Assembly (NCBI RefSeq): GCF_014518425.1
Contig: NZ_JACVCU010000004.1
Coordinates: 1 to 64,000 of the forward strand
Source of the DNA: Terrabacter sp. MAHUQ-38
GTDB lineage: Bacteria > Actinomycetota > Actinomycetes > Actinomycetales > Dermatophilaceae
Length of the DNA: 64,000 nucleotides
Direction: 5' to 3'
Position 1 is the stretch's first letter, and each line of letters starts with the position of its first letter. Shown here piece after piece: positions 1 through 9,023 of this stretch. The notes below the pieces were generated by a model. The model was not told the DNA's origin and ran no database searches. It saw only the letters and a program-made list of their open reading frames with translations. The translations under genes were made by a program, and so were the position numbers.

Positions 1-118
1 GTTTCGGCTGTCATAGCGAAGGGGAAACGCCCGGCTCCATTCCGAACCCGGAAGCTAAGCCCTTCAGCGCCGATGGTACTGCACTGGTGACGGTGTGGGA
101 GAGTAGGACGCAGCCGGA
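1..118 (+). rRNA. rrf: 5S ribosomal RNA
   Basis: The stretch carries the conserved actinobacterial 5S core, including the CCGAACCCGGAAGCTAAG block near 43-60 and the GATGGTACTGCA block near 73-84. The 5' CGGCTG (5-10) pairs with CAGCCG near 111-116 to close helix I. It would be the last gene of an rRNA operon; 16S and 23S would lie left of the window. The exact mature ends are approximate. Confidence 0.95.
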
Positions 119-128
119 CACACTTTGA

Positions 129-160
129 GAAGACCCCGCCGGGTATCCGGCGGGGTCTTC
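129..160 (+). terminator. Rho-independent terminator of the rRNA operon
   Basis: A 14-bp perfect stem (129-142 with 147-160) with a four-base GTAT loop sits ten bases after the 5S rRNA and is followed by a short T-containing run (GCATTTT). It is the expected intrinsic terminator of the rrn operon. Confidence 0.9.
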
Positions 161-222
161 GCATTTTCCGGGCTTTCCGAGGCCGTCGCCGAGTGTGTTG
201 TTCCGCGCTTGAACGCAGGGTC

Positions 223-228
223 TAGGGT
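223..228 (+). promoter_or_regulatory. -10 box, leaderless start of the cupin-add operon
   Basis: TAGGGT lies six bases before the GTG at 235. This spacing puts the transcription start at or next to the start codon, as for many genes in the window. No Shine-Dalgarno is visible. Confidence 0.6.
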
Positions 229-234
229 TGGGAC

Positions 235-648
235 GTGCCCGAACTCATTCCCTCTCCGACGCGCATCCCGGTCCCGGGCGGCAAGGTGATCGACGAGCAC
301 GTCGGTGCCGTGAACACTCCCGACGCCGGGCTCACCTCCTCCGTCTCGGTGGCTCGAATGGTGGCTCCCGCCGGCTGGTCGGAGCCGTTCCAGACCCCGG
401 AGTTCGACGAGATCACGCTCGTCCTGGCGGGAACGGTCCTCATCGACCATGACGGCGGAACGCTCGAGGCGGCCGCGGGGCAGTCGGTCATCACGCGCGG
501 CGGCGAGCGCATCCGCTACTCGTGCGGTCCCGAGGGGGCGGAGTACGTTGCCGTCTGCCTCCCCGCGTTCAGCCCGGAAACCGTGCACCGCGACGACGAG
601 TCGGCCGTGACCATCGAGGACCCCGCGGGCGCGGAGGCCGGCTCATGA
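235..648 (+). CDS. Small cupin-domain protein
   Basis: This 137-residue protein is a single cupin barrel: a central stretch with [10 protein letters not shown] followed by a glycine-rich [15 protein letters not shown] motif is typical of the two conserved cupin motifs. Metal-binding histidines are sparse, so an enzymatic role cannot be assumed. It starts at the GTG placed just after a -10 hexamer, and its stop overlaps the start of the adenosine deaminase gene (ATGA), so the two are translationally coupled. The coupling suggests a job in purine nucleoside metabolism or its sensing, but the ligand is unknown. Seen: fold motifs and overlap. Inferred: functional link with add. Confidence 0.8.
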   Translation: MPELIPSPTRIPVPGGKVIDEHVGAVNTPDAGLTSSVSVARMVAPAGWSEPFQTPEFDEITLVLAGTVLIDHDGGTLEAAAGQSVITRGGERIRYSCGPEGAEYVAVCLPAFSPETVHRDDESAVTIEDPAGAEAGS

Positions 649-1811
649 GCCCGGAGAGCACGGACGAGCTGCGTCGCGCGCCCAAGGTGCTGCTCCACGA
701 CCACCTCGACGGCGGCCTGCGCCCGCAGACCATCATCGAGCTCGCGCAGGAGTGTGGCTACGACGGCCTGCCGGCGAGTGAGTCCGAGGCGCTGGGGACG
801 TGGTTCCGCGACAGCGCAGACTCCGGGTCGCTGCCGCGCTACCTCGAGACGTTCGACCACACCCTGGCGGTGATGCAGACGCGCGAGGGGCTCTTCCGGG
901 TCGCCAGCGAGTGTGCGCAGGACCTCGCCGCCGACGGTGTCGTCTACGCCGAGAGCCGCTACGCCCCGGAACAGCACCTGACGAAGGGGCTGACGCTCGA
1001 GGGCGTCGTCGAGGCCGTCAACGCTGGGCTGCGCGACGGTGAGGCGAAGGCAGCCGGGTCCGGCCACCCGATCCGCGTCACGGGGCTGCTGACGGCCATG
1101 CGCCACGCCGCGAAGTCCACCGAGATCGCCGAGCTCGCGATCCGCTATCGCGACGAGGGCGTCTCGGGGTTCGACATCGCTGGCGCCGAGGCCGGCTACC
1201 CGCCGACCCGGCACCTCGACGCGTTCGAATACCTCCAGCGCGAGAACTTCCACTTCACGATCCACGCCGGTGAGGCGTTCGGCCTGCCCTCGATCTGGCA
1301 GGCGATCCAGTGGTGCGGGGCGGACCGGCTCGGCCACGGAGTGCGCATCGTCGACGACATCACCATCGACGGGTCGCCCTTCGCCGAGTGGCTCGAGGGC
1401 AACAAGTCGGATGCGGACGCGCTCACCGCCCTGGACCTGGGTCGGGTCCGCCTCGGCCGGCTGGCGGCATACGTACGCGACAAGCGCATCCCACTGGAGA
1501 TGTGCCCGAGCAGCAACCTGCAGACGTCGGCTGCCCTGTCGATCCCGTTGCACCCGATCACGCTGCTGCGCCGGCTGCGGTTCCGCGTGACGCTCAACAC
1601 CGACAACCGCCTGATGAGCGGCACGTCGATGAGCAGGGAGGCATCCCTGCTGCGCGACGAGGCAGGGTGGACGCTCGAGGACCTTCGGTGGGTGACCATC
1701 AACGCCATGAAGTCGGCCTTCATCCCGTTCGACGAGCGACTGGCCCTCATCGACGACGTCATCAAGCCGGGCTACGCGGCCCTGGGCTACCAGGACGCAC
1801 CGATCGCCTGA
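645..1811 (+). CDS. add: Adenosine deaminase
   Basis: The 388-residue protein matches the metal-dependent adenosine/AMP deaminase family, which hydrolyses adenosine or deoxyadenosine to inosine or deoxyinosine plus ammonia in the cytoplasm. Visible landmarks are the zinc ligands HDHLDG (His18, His20), the IHAGEAFG motif, [11 protein letters not shown], the SSNLQT segment and [10 protein letters not shown] with the catalytic Asp pair. Length is slightly above the usual 340-360. The ATG at 645 overlaps the cupin stop codon; an in-frame upstream extension is open but would overrun the cupin gene. A purine nucleoside phosphorylase that could use its product is encoded at 9023-9856. Confidence 0.95.
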   Translation: MSPESTDELRRAPKVLLHDHLDGGLRPQTIIELAQECGYDGLPASESEALGTWFRDSADSGSLPRYLETFDHTLAVMQTREGLFRVASECAQDLAADGVVYAESRYAPEQHLTKGLTLEGVVEAVNAGLRDGEAKAAGSGHPIRVTGLLTAMRHAAKSTEIAELAIRYRDEGVSGFDIAGAEAGYPPTRHLDAFEYLQRENFHFTIHAGEAFGLPSIWQAIQWCGADRLGHGVRIVDDITIDGSPFAEWLEGNKSDADALTALDLGRVRLGRLAAYVRDKRIPLEMCPSSNLQTSAALSIPLHPITLLRRLRFRVTLNTDNRLMSGTSMSREASLLRDEAGWTLEDLRWVTINAMKSAFIPFDERLALIDDVIKPGYAALGYQDAPIA

Positions 1812-1840
1812 GCGCGGGTCGCTCCGGTCAGTCGCGCAGG

Positions 1841-2533
1841 TCAGGCGCGCAGAGCCGCGTCGACGGCGGCCTCGACGTGCAGCCGCGTCGTGGGGAAGAC
1901 CGGCACGGCCGCGTCGGTCTGGTCCACGAGCAGCTCGATCTCGGTGCAGCCGAGGATCACTCCCTCGGCTCCAGCCGCGACGAGCCGCCCGATGACCTCG
2001 CGGTAGGCCTGCCGTGACTCGTCGGTGACGACACCGAGGCACAGCTCCTCGTAGATGACCCGGTGCACGAGGGCGCGGTCCTCGGCGTCGGGCACGAGGA
2101 CCGTGAGGCCGTGCCCGGCGAGCCGTTCGCGCAGGAACGACTGCTCCATCGTGTAGGCCGTCGCCAGCAGTCCCACGCGCCCGACCCCAGCCGCTCGCAC
2201 GGCCTCCGCCGTGACGTCGCCGATGTGCAGCAGGGGGATCGTCACGGCATCCTCGACCGCCGGGGCCACCTTGTGCATCGTGTTGGTGCACAGCACGAGC
2301 AGCTCCGCACCGCCGGCCTCGAGCCCCGCTGCGGCGGCTGCGAGCAGCTGGCCCGCCTCGTCCCAGCGGTCCTCGGCCTGGAGTCGTTCGACGTCGGCGA
2401 AGTCGACCGAGTGCAGCAGCAGCCGCGCAGAGGCGAGGCCGCCGACCCGCTCGCGCACGAGCTCGTTGGCGAGGCGGTAGTACTCGGCGCTCGACTCCCA
2501 GCTCATCCCGCCGAGCAGGCCGATGAGCCTCAT
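1841..2533 (-). CDS. Aspartate/glutamate racemase family protein
   Basis: The 230-residue protein belongs to the Asp/Glu/hydantoin racemase superfamily. It begins with the typical GLLGGMSWESS phosphate/substrate loop and carries the two catalytic cysteines expected of a two-base racemase, Cys82 in LCTNTMHK and Cys196 in LGCTEIE. Such enzymes (YgeA-like) interconvert L- and D-amino acids; the substrate here is not determined. It is the last gene of a minus-strand operon starting at deoC, and its ATG overlaps the stop of the kinase gene (ATGA). Its presence at the end of a deoxynucleoside operon is unexplained. Confidence 0.9.
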   Translation of the reverse strand: MRLIGLLGGMSWESSAEYYRLANELVRERVGGLASARLLLHSVDFADVERLQAEDRWDEAGQLLAAAAAGLEAGGAELLVLCTNTMHKVAPAVEDAVTIPLLHIGDVTAEAVRAAGVGRVGLLATAYTMEQSFLRERLAGHGLTVLVPDAEDRALVHRVIYEELCLGVVTDESRQAYREVIGRLVAAGAEGVILGCTEIELLVDQTDAAVPVFPTTRLHVEAAVDAALRA

Positions 2534-3198
2534 CGGCCGGTGGCCGCGGTGATGAGCGCGCCGAGCTCGGTCTCGGCGTCACGCGGGTGGACGCAGCGGG
2601 CGCCGTCGGCCTCGGCCTGCGCGACGACCTCCGGCTCGTCGCGCCACAGGGCGACTCCGCGGCGCAGGAGGATGTGTGGCGGTTTGCGCCGCTCGGACAG
2701 GTCGCGCACGAAGCGGCGCACCGCCGTCAGGGTGCGGTTCTGCCGGACGCACAGCGCGTCGGCGAGCAGCCCCTCGCGGTGCAGCGCCTCGACGAGGCGG
2801 CCGGCGAAGAGCCCCTCGGCGAGGACGAGGTCGGTGGGGCGGGCCGTGACGGCGTGCCGGCCCGTCACGGCGGAAAGTCCGAGGTCGTAGACCGGCACCT
2901 CGACGCGCCCCTCGTCGACGAGCTGCCGCAGCGCCGCAACTGCGGTGGCCGCGTCCCACGAGTCCTCGTGGTCCCAGTCCGGGATGCCCAAGGGCGAGCG
3001 TGGCAGGCGGCGGTCGCTCGCCTCGCGGTAGAAGTCGTCGAGCCGGACGACCGGCCACCCGTGCGCCGCGCTGAGCCGTGCGGACAGGCGGCTCTTGCCC
3101 GACCCGCTCGGGCCGGTCAGCACGATGACCCGACGACGCCCGGCGGCGGCTCGGGAACGGCTGTCGTCCGGCACCACCTCGTGGCCTCCTCGCCTCAT
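2530..3198 (-). CDS. Uridine kinase-like P-loop protein
   Basis: The 222-residue protein has an N-terminal Walker A motif GPSGSGKS (about residues 29-36), an RLDDFY segment after the second strand, and the overall size of uridine/cytidine kinases and related phosphoribulokinase-like P-loop kinases. These phosphorylate nucleosides or small metabolites with ATP or GTP. The start at 3198 gives a short Arg-rich leader before the first strand. It lies 13 bases after the ALDH-like gene and overlaps the racemase gene by four bases. In this operon, phosphorylation of a nucleoside or ribose derivative is the natural reading, but the substrate is not visible from sequence. Confidence 0.8.
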   Translation of the reverse strand: MRRGGHEVVPDDSRSRAAAGRRRVIVLTGPSGSGKSRLSARLSAAHGWPVVRLDDFYREASDRRLPRSPLGIPDWDHEDSWDAATAVAALRQLVDEGRVEVPVYDLGLSAVTGRHAVTARPTDLVLAEGLFAGRLVEALHREGLLADALCVRQNRTLTAVRRFVRDLSERRKPPHILLRRGVALWRDEPEVVAQAEADGARCVHPRDAETELGALITAATGR

Positions 3199-3211
3199 GG
3201 TCGACGCGATG

Positions 3212-4099
3212 TCAGAGGCCCTTGGGGTGCCAGACGGTCTTCGTCTCGACGAAGGCCCGGATCCGGCCGAGACCGGGATCGGCGCTCCAGTCGGGCTCCA
3301 CCGGCTGGCCGTCGGCAAGTGCGGGGCGCAGGACGCGCTTGAGGTTGCCTGCGGCCTCGACCTCGAGGGCGCCCCAGTCGACGCCGTCGGCGCCGGCGGC
3401 GCCGGTGAGGTCGATGGCGTTGACGTCGCGGTGCGCGGCGAGCCACGACGCGACCTCGGCGGTGCGGGCCGTGATGATGTTGACGACGCCGCCGGGCACG
3501 TCGGACGTCGCGAGCACCTCACCGAACGTCACGGCCGGCAGCGGGCGGTCGGCCGACGTCACGACGACGGCCGTGTTGCCGGACGCGATGACCGGGGCGA
3601 CGACCGAGACGAGGCCGAGCAGCGAGGAGCCTTGCGGCGCAAGGATGCCCACGACGCCGGTGGGCTCGGGTGCTGACACGTTGAAGAACGGCCCGGCGAC
3701 CGGGTTGAGGTTGCCGAGGACCTGGGCGATCTTGTCGGTCCACCCGGCGTACCAGACCACCCGGTCGATGGCGGCGTCGACGACGGCGCCTGCGGCGCGG
3801 GCCGAGCTGCCCTCGCTCGCTGCGACCTCCTCCACGAACTGCGTCCGGCGCCCCTCGAGCACCTCGGCGACGCGGTAGAGCACCTGCCCGCGGTTGTACG
3901 GCGTCGCGCCCGACCATCCGGCCAAGGCCGAGCGAGCCGCGACGACGGCGTCACGCACGTCCTTGCGCGATCCCATCGCCGCGTTCGCGAGGAACTCTCC
4001 CGTGGCCGAGACGACCTCGTAGGAGCGGCCCGACTCACTGCGAGGGAACGCCCCGCCGATGTAGAGCTTGTACGTCTTGCGCACGTCGAGGCGGCTCAT
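3212..4099 (-). CDS. Truncated, catalytically inactive aldehyde dehydrogenase-like protein
   Basis: This 295-residue protein aligns with the first part of its neighbour at 4096-5568 but is about 200 residues shorter than a normal ALDH. The PWNFP stretch that holds the oxyanion Asn is APQGS here, the NAD-binding KPA lysine segment reads TSA, the ELGGK general-base region reads EAAGN, and the whole block with the catalytic Cys is missing. The protein then ends in ETKTVWHPKGL, which resembles an ALDH C-terminal tail. A pseudo-ALDH partner of the full-length enzyme is likely, comparable in concept with the inactive second domain of ALDH16. The gene is intact, high-GC and translationally coupled (ATGA) to the active ALDH, so it is unlikely to be a decaying pseudogene. 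Confidence 0.82.
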   Translation of the reverse strand: MSRLDVRKTYKLYIGGAFPRSESGRSYEVVSATGEFLANAAMGSRKDVRDAVVAARSALAGWSGATPYNRGQVLYRVAEVLEGRRTQFVEEVAASEGSSARAAGAVVDAAIDRVVWYAGWTDKIAQVLGNLNPVAGPFFNVSAPEPTGVVGILAPQGSSLLGLVSVVAPVIASGNTAVVVTSADRPLPAVTFGEVLATSDVPGGVVNIITARTAEVASWLAAHRDVNAIDLTGAAGADGVDWGALEVEAAGNLKRVLRPALADGQPVEPDWSADPGLGRIRAFVETKTVWHPKGL

Positions 4100-5568
4100 C
4101 GGGTGGCTCCCGTCAGGGTCGCAGGGGCTGTGGTGACGTAGGCCTCGAGGCCGTGGCGGCCACCTTCGCGGCCGTAGCCCGACTCCTTGTAGCCACCGAA
4201 CGGCGACGTCGGGTCGAAGCGGTTGAACGTGTTGGCCCAGACGACGCCCGCCTTGAGCTGGTCGGCCATCCAGAGGATGCGCGAGCCCTTCTCGGTCCAG
4301 ACGCCGGCGGACAGGCCGTATGCCGTGTTGTTGGCCTTCGCGACGGCTTCCTGGGGCGTGCGGAAGGTCAGCACCGACAGGACCGGGCCGAAGATCTCCT
4401 CGGTCGCCACCCGGTGCGTCTGCGAGACGCCGGTCAGCACCGTCGGCGGGAACCAGTAGCCCTTGGCGGGCAGCGTGCACTCGGGGCTCCATCGGTCGGC
4501 GCCCTCGGCGACGCCGGCCTCGACGAGCGAGGTGATGCGCTGCAGCTGTGCCTTGCTGTTGATCGCGCCGAGGTCGCTGTTCTTGTCCATGGGGTCGCCG
4601 ACGCGCAGCGTGCCGAGGCGACGCTTGAGCTTGGCGACGACCTGGTCGTGGATGCTCTCCTGCACGAGCAGGCGCGAACCGGCGCAGCAGACCTGACCCT
4701 GGTTGAAGAAGATCCCGTTGACGATGCCCTCGACGGCCTGGTCGAGGGGGGCGTCGTCGAAGACGATGTTGGCGGCCTTGCCGCCCAGCTCCAGCGTCGC
4801 CTTCTTGGAGGTGCCGGCGATCGAGCGGGCGATGGCCTTGCCCACCTCGGTCGAGCCGGTGAAGGCGATCTTGTCGACGTCGGGGTGCTCGACGAGCGCC
4901 TGGCCCGTGCGTCCGTCACCGGTGACGATGTTGACGACCCCGGCGGGCAGGTCGGCCTGCTGGCAGACCTCGGCGAAGAGCAGGGCCGAGAGCGGTGTCG
5001 TCTCGGCGGGCTTGAGCACGACGGTGTTGCCGGTGGCGAGGGCGGGGGCGATCTTCCACGCGAGCATGAGGAGCGGGAAGTTCCACGGGATGACCTGCCC
5101 GACGACGCCGTGCGGGCGCGGCAGCTGCGCCCCGGAAGCCGACAGGCCGGCATACTCCAGCTTGTCGGCCCAGCCCGCGTGGTAGAAGAAGTGCGCCGCG
5201 GCGATCGGCACGTCGACGTCGCGGGTCTCCTTGATCGGCTTGCCGTTGTCGAGCGTCTCGAGGACTGCGAACTCGCGGGCACGCTCCTGCAGGATGCGCG
5301 CGATGCGGAAGAGGTACTTGCCGCGCTCGGCGCCGCTCATCTTCCCCCAGACGCCCTCGTACGCACGGCGAGCTGCGGCGACGGCCCGGTCGACGTCCTT
5401 CGGGCCGGCCTGGGTGACCTCGGCCAGGACGGTCTCGTCGGCGGGGTTGATCGTGGCGAATGTCGCCTTGGGTCGCGTGAACGCGCCGTCGACGAAGAGG
5501 CCGTAGGACTTCTCGATCGTGACGATGGCGCGCGACTCCGGCGCTGGGGCGTACTCGAACGTGGGCAT
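4096..5568 (-). CDS. NAD(P)-dependent aldehyde dehydrogenase
   Basis: A full-length ALDH of about 490 residues. It has the PWNFPLLM oxyanion region, the TGNTVVLKPAE cofactor-binding motif, FTGSTEVGK, the general base in LELGGK, and the catalytic Cys in FNQGQVCCAGSR. Two starts are possible: the ATG at 5568, preceded by a weak GAAAGA Shine-Dalgarno, and an in-frame TTG at 5604 with no visible ribosome site; I use the ATG. It lies directly downstream of deoC, whose reaction releases acetaldehyde, so oxidation of acetaldehyde to acetate is the likely role. It overlaps the pseudo-ALDH gene by four bases, suggesting a two-protein complex. Confidence 0.92.
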   Translation of the reverse strand: MPTFEYAPAPESRAIVTIEKSYGLFVDGAFTRPKATFATINPADETVLAEVTQAGPKDVDRAVAAARRAYEGVWGKMSGAERGKYLFRIARILQERAREFAVLETLDNGKPIKETRDVDVPIAAAHFFYHAGWADKLEYAGLSASGAQLPRPHGVVGQVIPWNFPLLMLAWKIAPALATGNTVVLKPAETTPLSALLFAEVCQQADLPAGVVNIVTGDGRTGQALVEHPDVDKIAFTGSTEVGKAIARSIAGTSKKATLELGGKAANIVFDDAPLDQAVEGIVNGIFFNQGQVCCAGSRLLVQESIHDQVVAKLKRRLGTLRVGDPMDKNSDLGAINSKAQLQRITSLVEAGVAEGADRWSPECTLPAKGYWFPPTVLTGVSQTHRVATEEIFGPVLSVLTFRTPQEAVAKANNTAYGLSAGVWTEKGSRILWMADQLKAGVVWANTFNRFDPTSPFGGYKESGYGREGGRHGLEAYVTTAPATLTGATR

Positions 5569-5621
5569 CAGGGTGTCTTTCGTGAGCTCAGTCGTGTCAG
5601 GCAACGGCAGTCAACGGTCGG

Positions 5622-6611
5622 TCAGTCGATGGTCACGTAGTCGGCGCCCGAGTAGGCACCGGTCGCGAGCTTCTGGCGCTGGAGGAGGAGGTCGTTGAGC
5701 AGGCTCGAGGCGCCGAAGCGGAACCACTCCGGCGTCATCCAGTCGTCTCCAGCGATCTCGCTGACCATGACGAGGTACTTGATGGCGTCCTTCGTGGTCT
5801 TGATGCCACCGGCCGGCTTGACGCCGACCTGGACGCCGGTGAGCTCTCGCCAGTCGCGGACGGCCTCGAGCATGATGAGCGTGACGGGCAGCGTGGCGGC
5901 CGGCGCGACCTTGCCCGTGGAGGTCTTGATGAAATCGCCGCCCGCGAGCATCGAGAGATACGAGGCACGGCGGACGTTGTCGTAGGTCACGAGCTCGCCG
6001 GTCTCCATGATGACCTTGAGGTGCGCGCCGCCGCAGGCCTGCTTCACCTCGCCGATCTGGTTGAACACGGTGAGGTAGTCGCCGGAGAGGAACGCGCCAC
6101 GGTCGATGACCATGTCGATCTCGTCGGCCCCCGCCTCGACTGCGTCCCGCGTGTCGGCGAGCTTCACGGGCAGGCTCGCTCGCCCCGACGGGAAGGCCGT
6201 CGCGACCGCCGCGACGTGGATGCCGCTGTCGCCCAGAGCCGCCTTGGCGGTGGCGACCATGTCGCCGTACACGCAGATGGCGGCCGGGCGCGGGGTCGTC
6301 GGGTCGAGCGGGTCGGGCACCAGCGCCTTGGCGCACAGCGACCGCACCTTGCCGACGGTGTCGGCGCCCTCGAGCGTCGTCAGGTCGATCATGCCGATGG
6401 CCGTGTCGATGGCCCACGCCTTGCTCGTCGTCTTGATCGAGCGGGTGCCGAGACTCGCGGCGCGCGCCTCGCAGCCGACCTGGTCGACACCGGGGATGCC
6501 GTGGAGCCAGGACGTCAGGGCGTGGTTCGTGAGGCGAGACACCCCGAGGACGTCGCGCGCCTGCGCGGTGAGGTCCTGCGCGGTCCGCGTCGTGGTGCTA
6601 ACTGTCACCAC
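5622..6611 (-). CDS. deoC: Deoxyribose-phosphate aldolase
   Basis: The protein (about 329 residues from a GTG at 6611, with a second GTG at 6608) is a class I DeoC aldolase that cleaves 2-deoxy-D-ribose 5-phosphate to glyceraldehyde 3-phosphate and acetaldehyde. The Schiff-base lysine sits in FIKTSTGK (about Lys229) and the second active-site lysine in GVKPAGGI (about Lys265); the EIDMVIDRGAF segment holds the conserved Asp. The roughly 60-residue N-terminal extension is normal for actinobacterial DeoC. It is the first gene of a five-gene minus-strand operon (deoC, ALDH, ALDH-like, kinase, racemase) and is divergent from the PH-domain gene. Confidence 0.95.
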   Translation of the reverse strand: MVTVSTTTRTAQDLTAQARDVLGVSRLTNHALTSWLHGIPGVDQVGCEARAASLGTRSIKTTSKAWAIDTAIGMIDLTTLEGADTVGKVRSLCAKALVPDPLDPTTPRPAAICVYGDMVATAKAALGDSGIHVAAVATAFPSGRASLPVKLADTRDAVEAGADEIDMVIDRGAFLSGDYLTVFNQIGEVKQACGGAHLKVIMETGELVTYDNVRRASYLSMLAGGDFIKTSTGKVAPAATLPVTLIMLEAVRDWRELTGVQVGVKPAGGIKTTKDAIKYLVMVSEIAGDDWMTPEWFRFGASSLLNDLLLQRQKLATGAYSGADYVTID

Positions 6612-6663
6612 GGGAGTGTATCCACCTGTCGAGACGGCCCGTAACGCGTGAGAGAGTCGGGAC

Positions 6664-7299
6664 GTGACCCCAGACGCCTCCCAGCCCACACCCGGTGCCT
6701 CGGATCCCGAGCGCCGCGACGGGCGCACCCTCCGGCCCGGCTCCTCCGTCGCCGTCGGTGTGGTCGGTGCGGTCGCGGGCCTGGGCCTGCTCGTGCCGGC
6801 CCTGCTGACGTCGCCGCGAAGCTGGGCGCTCATCTCGAGCGTCGTGCTCGCGCTCGTGCTGCTGTGGCTGTTCGTCGTGCGCCCATGCGTCGTCATCCAC
6901 TCCGAGGGGATCCGTCTCGTCAACCCGATGCGCGTCGTCGAGCTGACCTGGCCCGTCATCACGGACGTGCGCTCCCGGTGGGCGCTGGAGCTGACAGCGG
7001 AGGGCCGGCGCTACACCGCGTGGGGGGTGCCGGCCGACCCGGGCCGTCCGCGCTACGGCCGCGGCATGCTGACCGTCGGCGCCAACAAGGTGCGCGGCAA
7101 GGGCACGACGGAGGTGCCGACGAAGTCCAAGGTCGAGGCCCAGGCCGTCGCCGCGGAGGTGGAGGAGCGCCTGGCCGCTGACCGCAGGCGCAAGGACGGC
7201 AGGACGCCGCGCATCGCGACCCAGGTCTGGGACCCCGTGTCGCTCGGGCTGCTGCTCTCGGCCGCCGCGTTCGTCGTCCTCGCGGTCTTCGTCGCCTGA
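6664..7299 (+). CDS. Membrane protein with bacterial PH domain
   Basis: The 211-residue protein has two hydrophobic segments at about residues 27-48 and 54-72, then a cytosolic region containing VVIHSEGIRLVNPMR and ELTWPVITDVRSRW, the strand pattern of small bacterial PH (bPH_6-like) domains, and a last hydrophobic helix at the C-terminus. Function is unknown; homologous genes commonly sit between deoC and the phosphosugar mutase gene in actinobacteria (from memory). The GTG at 6664 is divergent from deoC with only about 50 bases between, so both promoters share this gap. Confidence 0.78.
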   Translation: MTPDASQPTPGASDPERRDGRTLRPGSSVAVGVVGAVAGLGLLVPALLTSPRSWALISSVVLALVLLWLFVVRPCVVIHSEGIRLVNPMRVVELTWPVITDVRSRWALELTAEGRRYTAWGVPADPGRPRYGRGMLTVGANKVRGKGTTEVPTKSKVEAQAVAAEVEERLAADRRRKDGRTPRIATQVWDPVSLGLLLSAAAFVVLAVFVA

Positions 7300-7337
7300 G
7301 GCCCGCGCAGCGGGTGCGCCTGGTGGGCGGGCGGCGC

Positions 7338-9023
7338 TCAGAGAGACGTGAGCCCTTCGAAGTCCTCGCGGATGCGGGCCAGACGTGTCTCGGCGACGGC
7401 GCGCGACTGCGCGAGCGACTCGGGGCCGTCGACCGGCTCGATGACCTCGAGGTAGACCTTCACCTTGGGCTCGGTGCCACTGGGTCGCACGATGATGCGG
7501 GACCGGTCGACCAGGTGGTAGCGCAGCCCTTCCGTCGGGGGCAGCCCGCCGTCGCCGCGGCTCAGGTCGTCGATGCGCTCGACGTCGGTGCCGGCGACCG
7601 AGGTCGGCGGCTCGGCGCGCAGCCGGCCCATGAGAGCGTCGGTCTGGCCCAGGTCGGAGACCCGGACGGCGAAGGAGTCGGTCGCGTGCACGCCGTGCTC
7701 GACGGCGAGGTCGTCGAGCAGGTCGGTGAGCGCGCGGCCCTCGGCCTTGAGCGTGGCCGCGAGCTCGGCGAGCAGGAGCGCAGCGCTGATGCCGTCCTTG
7801 TCGCGCACGATCTGTGGCGCGACGCAGTAGCCGAGCGCCTCCTCGTAGCCGTAGCGGAGCCCGTCGACGCGTGCGATCCACTTGAAGCCGGTCAGCGTCT
7901 CCTCGTGCGGCACGCCTGCTGCGCGCGCGATCGACGCGAGCTGGCGTGACGACACGATCGAGCTCGCGAAGACGTCGGTGGCCGCGACCCCGCGGCGCAC
8001 GATGTGGGCCCCGAGCAGGGCCCCGACCTCGTCGCCACGGAGCATCCGCCAGTCGCCGAGCGCCGGGTCGTTGACCGCGGCCGCGCAGCGGTCGGCATCG
8101 GGGTCGTTCGCGATGACGAGGTCGCACCCGACGGCGCGAGCCTGGGCGAGCGCGAGGTCGATCGCGCCCTTCTCCTCCGGGTTGGGGAAGGCGACGGTCG
8201 GGAAGTCGGGGTCGGGCACGGCTTGCTCGTCGACGACAGCCGGCGCCTCGAACCCAGCCTGGACGAAGGCGGTGTGGACCGTCCCGTGACCGACGCCGTG
8301 CAGGCTCGTGTGGACGCAGTGCAGGTCCCGCGGGGACGAGGGGTCGACGACGGTGACGACCGCGTCGACGTAGTCCTCGAGCAGGTTGTCGCCGAGCGTC
8401 TCCCAGCCGTCGTGGGAGCGCGGCACGTCCGCCACCCGTTCGACCGCGGCGATGTGGGCGGCGATCCGGGCGTCGGCCGGAGGCACGATCTGGCTGCCGT
8501 CGCCGAGGTAGACCTTGTAGCCGTTGTCCTGCGGCGGGTTGTGGCTGGCGGTGACCATGACGCCGGCGTCGGCACCGAGGTGTCGGATCGCGAACGCGAG
8601 CACCGGCGTCGGCAGCGGCTGGGGCAGCAGGAGGGCGCGGCCACCGGCCGCGACGACCACGGCTGCGGTGTCCCTGGCGAACACGTCGGAGTTGTAGCGG
8701 GCGTCGAAGCCGATGACGACCGTCGGGTGCTCTCCCGCGTCGCCCTCGTGCTTGAGGTATGCCGTGAGGCCGGCCGCCGCCCGGATGACGACGCTGCGGT
8801 TCATCCGGTTGGGCCCGGCACCGAGCGCGCCCCGCAGGCCCGCAGTACCGAACTCGAGCAGGCCCGCCATCCGGTCGGCGAGGTCGGCGGCAGCGGCCTC
8901 CTCGCCGGCGGTGGCCCGCGCGAGGACCGCGTCGAGCTCGGCCCGCGTCGTCGGGTCCGGGTCGTCGTCGCGCCAGGCCCGCGCGGCGGCATACGCCCAG
9001 TCGGTGGCCTCGGGGGTCGTCAT
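7338..9023 (-). CDS. Phosphosugar mutase (phosphoglucomutase/phosphopentomutase type)
   Basis: The protein of about 561 residues has all four loops of the alpha-D-phosphohexomutase superfamily: the phosphoserine loop VTASHNPPQDNGYK (Ser160), the magnesium loop NDPDADR, the sugar-specificity region around EEALGYCV and the phosphate-binding RPSGTEPKVK. The length and the interrupted C-terminal domain resemble the PGM2/phosphopentomutase-like branch. Next to PNP and deoC, conversion of (deoxy)ribose 1-phosphate to the 5-phosphate is the logical role, but glucose 1-phosphate or mannose phosphate cannot be excluded. The ATG at 9023 overlaps the PNP stop codon by one base (TGATG). Confidence 0.9.
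   Translation of the reverse strand: MTTPEATDWAYAAARAWRDDDPDPTTRAELDAVLARATAGEEAAAADLADRMAGLLEFGTAGLRGALGAGPNRMNRSVVIRAAAGLTAYLKHEGDAGEHPTVVIGFDARYNSDVFARDTAAVVVAAGGRALLLPQPLPTPVLAFAIRHLGADAGVMVTASHNPPQDNGYKVYLGDGSQIVPPADARIAAHIAAVERVADVPRSHDGWETLGDNLLEDYVDAVVTVVDPSSPRDLHCVHTSLHGVGHGTVHTAFVQAGFEAPAVVDEQAVPDPDFPTVAFPNPEEKGAIDLALAQARAVGCDLVIANDPDADRCAAAVNDPALGDWRMLRGDEVGALLGAHIVRRGVAATDVFASSIVSSRQLASIARAAGVPHEETLTGFKWIARVDGLRYGYEEALGYCVAPQIVRDKDGISAALLLAELAATLKAEGRALTDLLDDLAVEHGVHATDSFAVRVSDLGQTDALMGRLRAEPPTSVAGTDVERIDDLSRGDGGLPPTEGLRYHLVDRSRIIVRPSGTEPKVKVYLEVIEPVDGPESLAQSRAVAETRLARIREDFEGLTSL

Noticed and set aside
516-2582. A 688-codon open frame on the minus strand opposite add
   Set aside because: It is Arg/Pro/Ala-rich, matches no fold, and lies opposite a well-supported adenosine deaminase; long antisense frames are expected at this GC content.
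3212-4492. An upstream extension of the short ALDH-like gene that would fuse it to other sequence
   Set aside because: The extra residues are a shadow of the full-length ALDH in another frame; the ATG at 4099 is coupled to the ALDH stop.
5622-6962. A longer deoC starting near 6962
   Set aside because: The added N-terminus is Ser/Arg/Thr-rich without DeoC similarity and would cover the divergent PH-domain gene.
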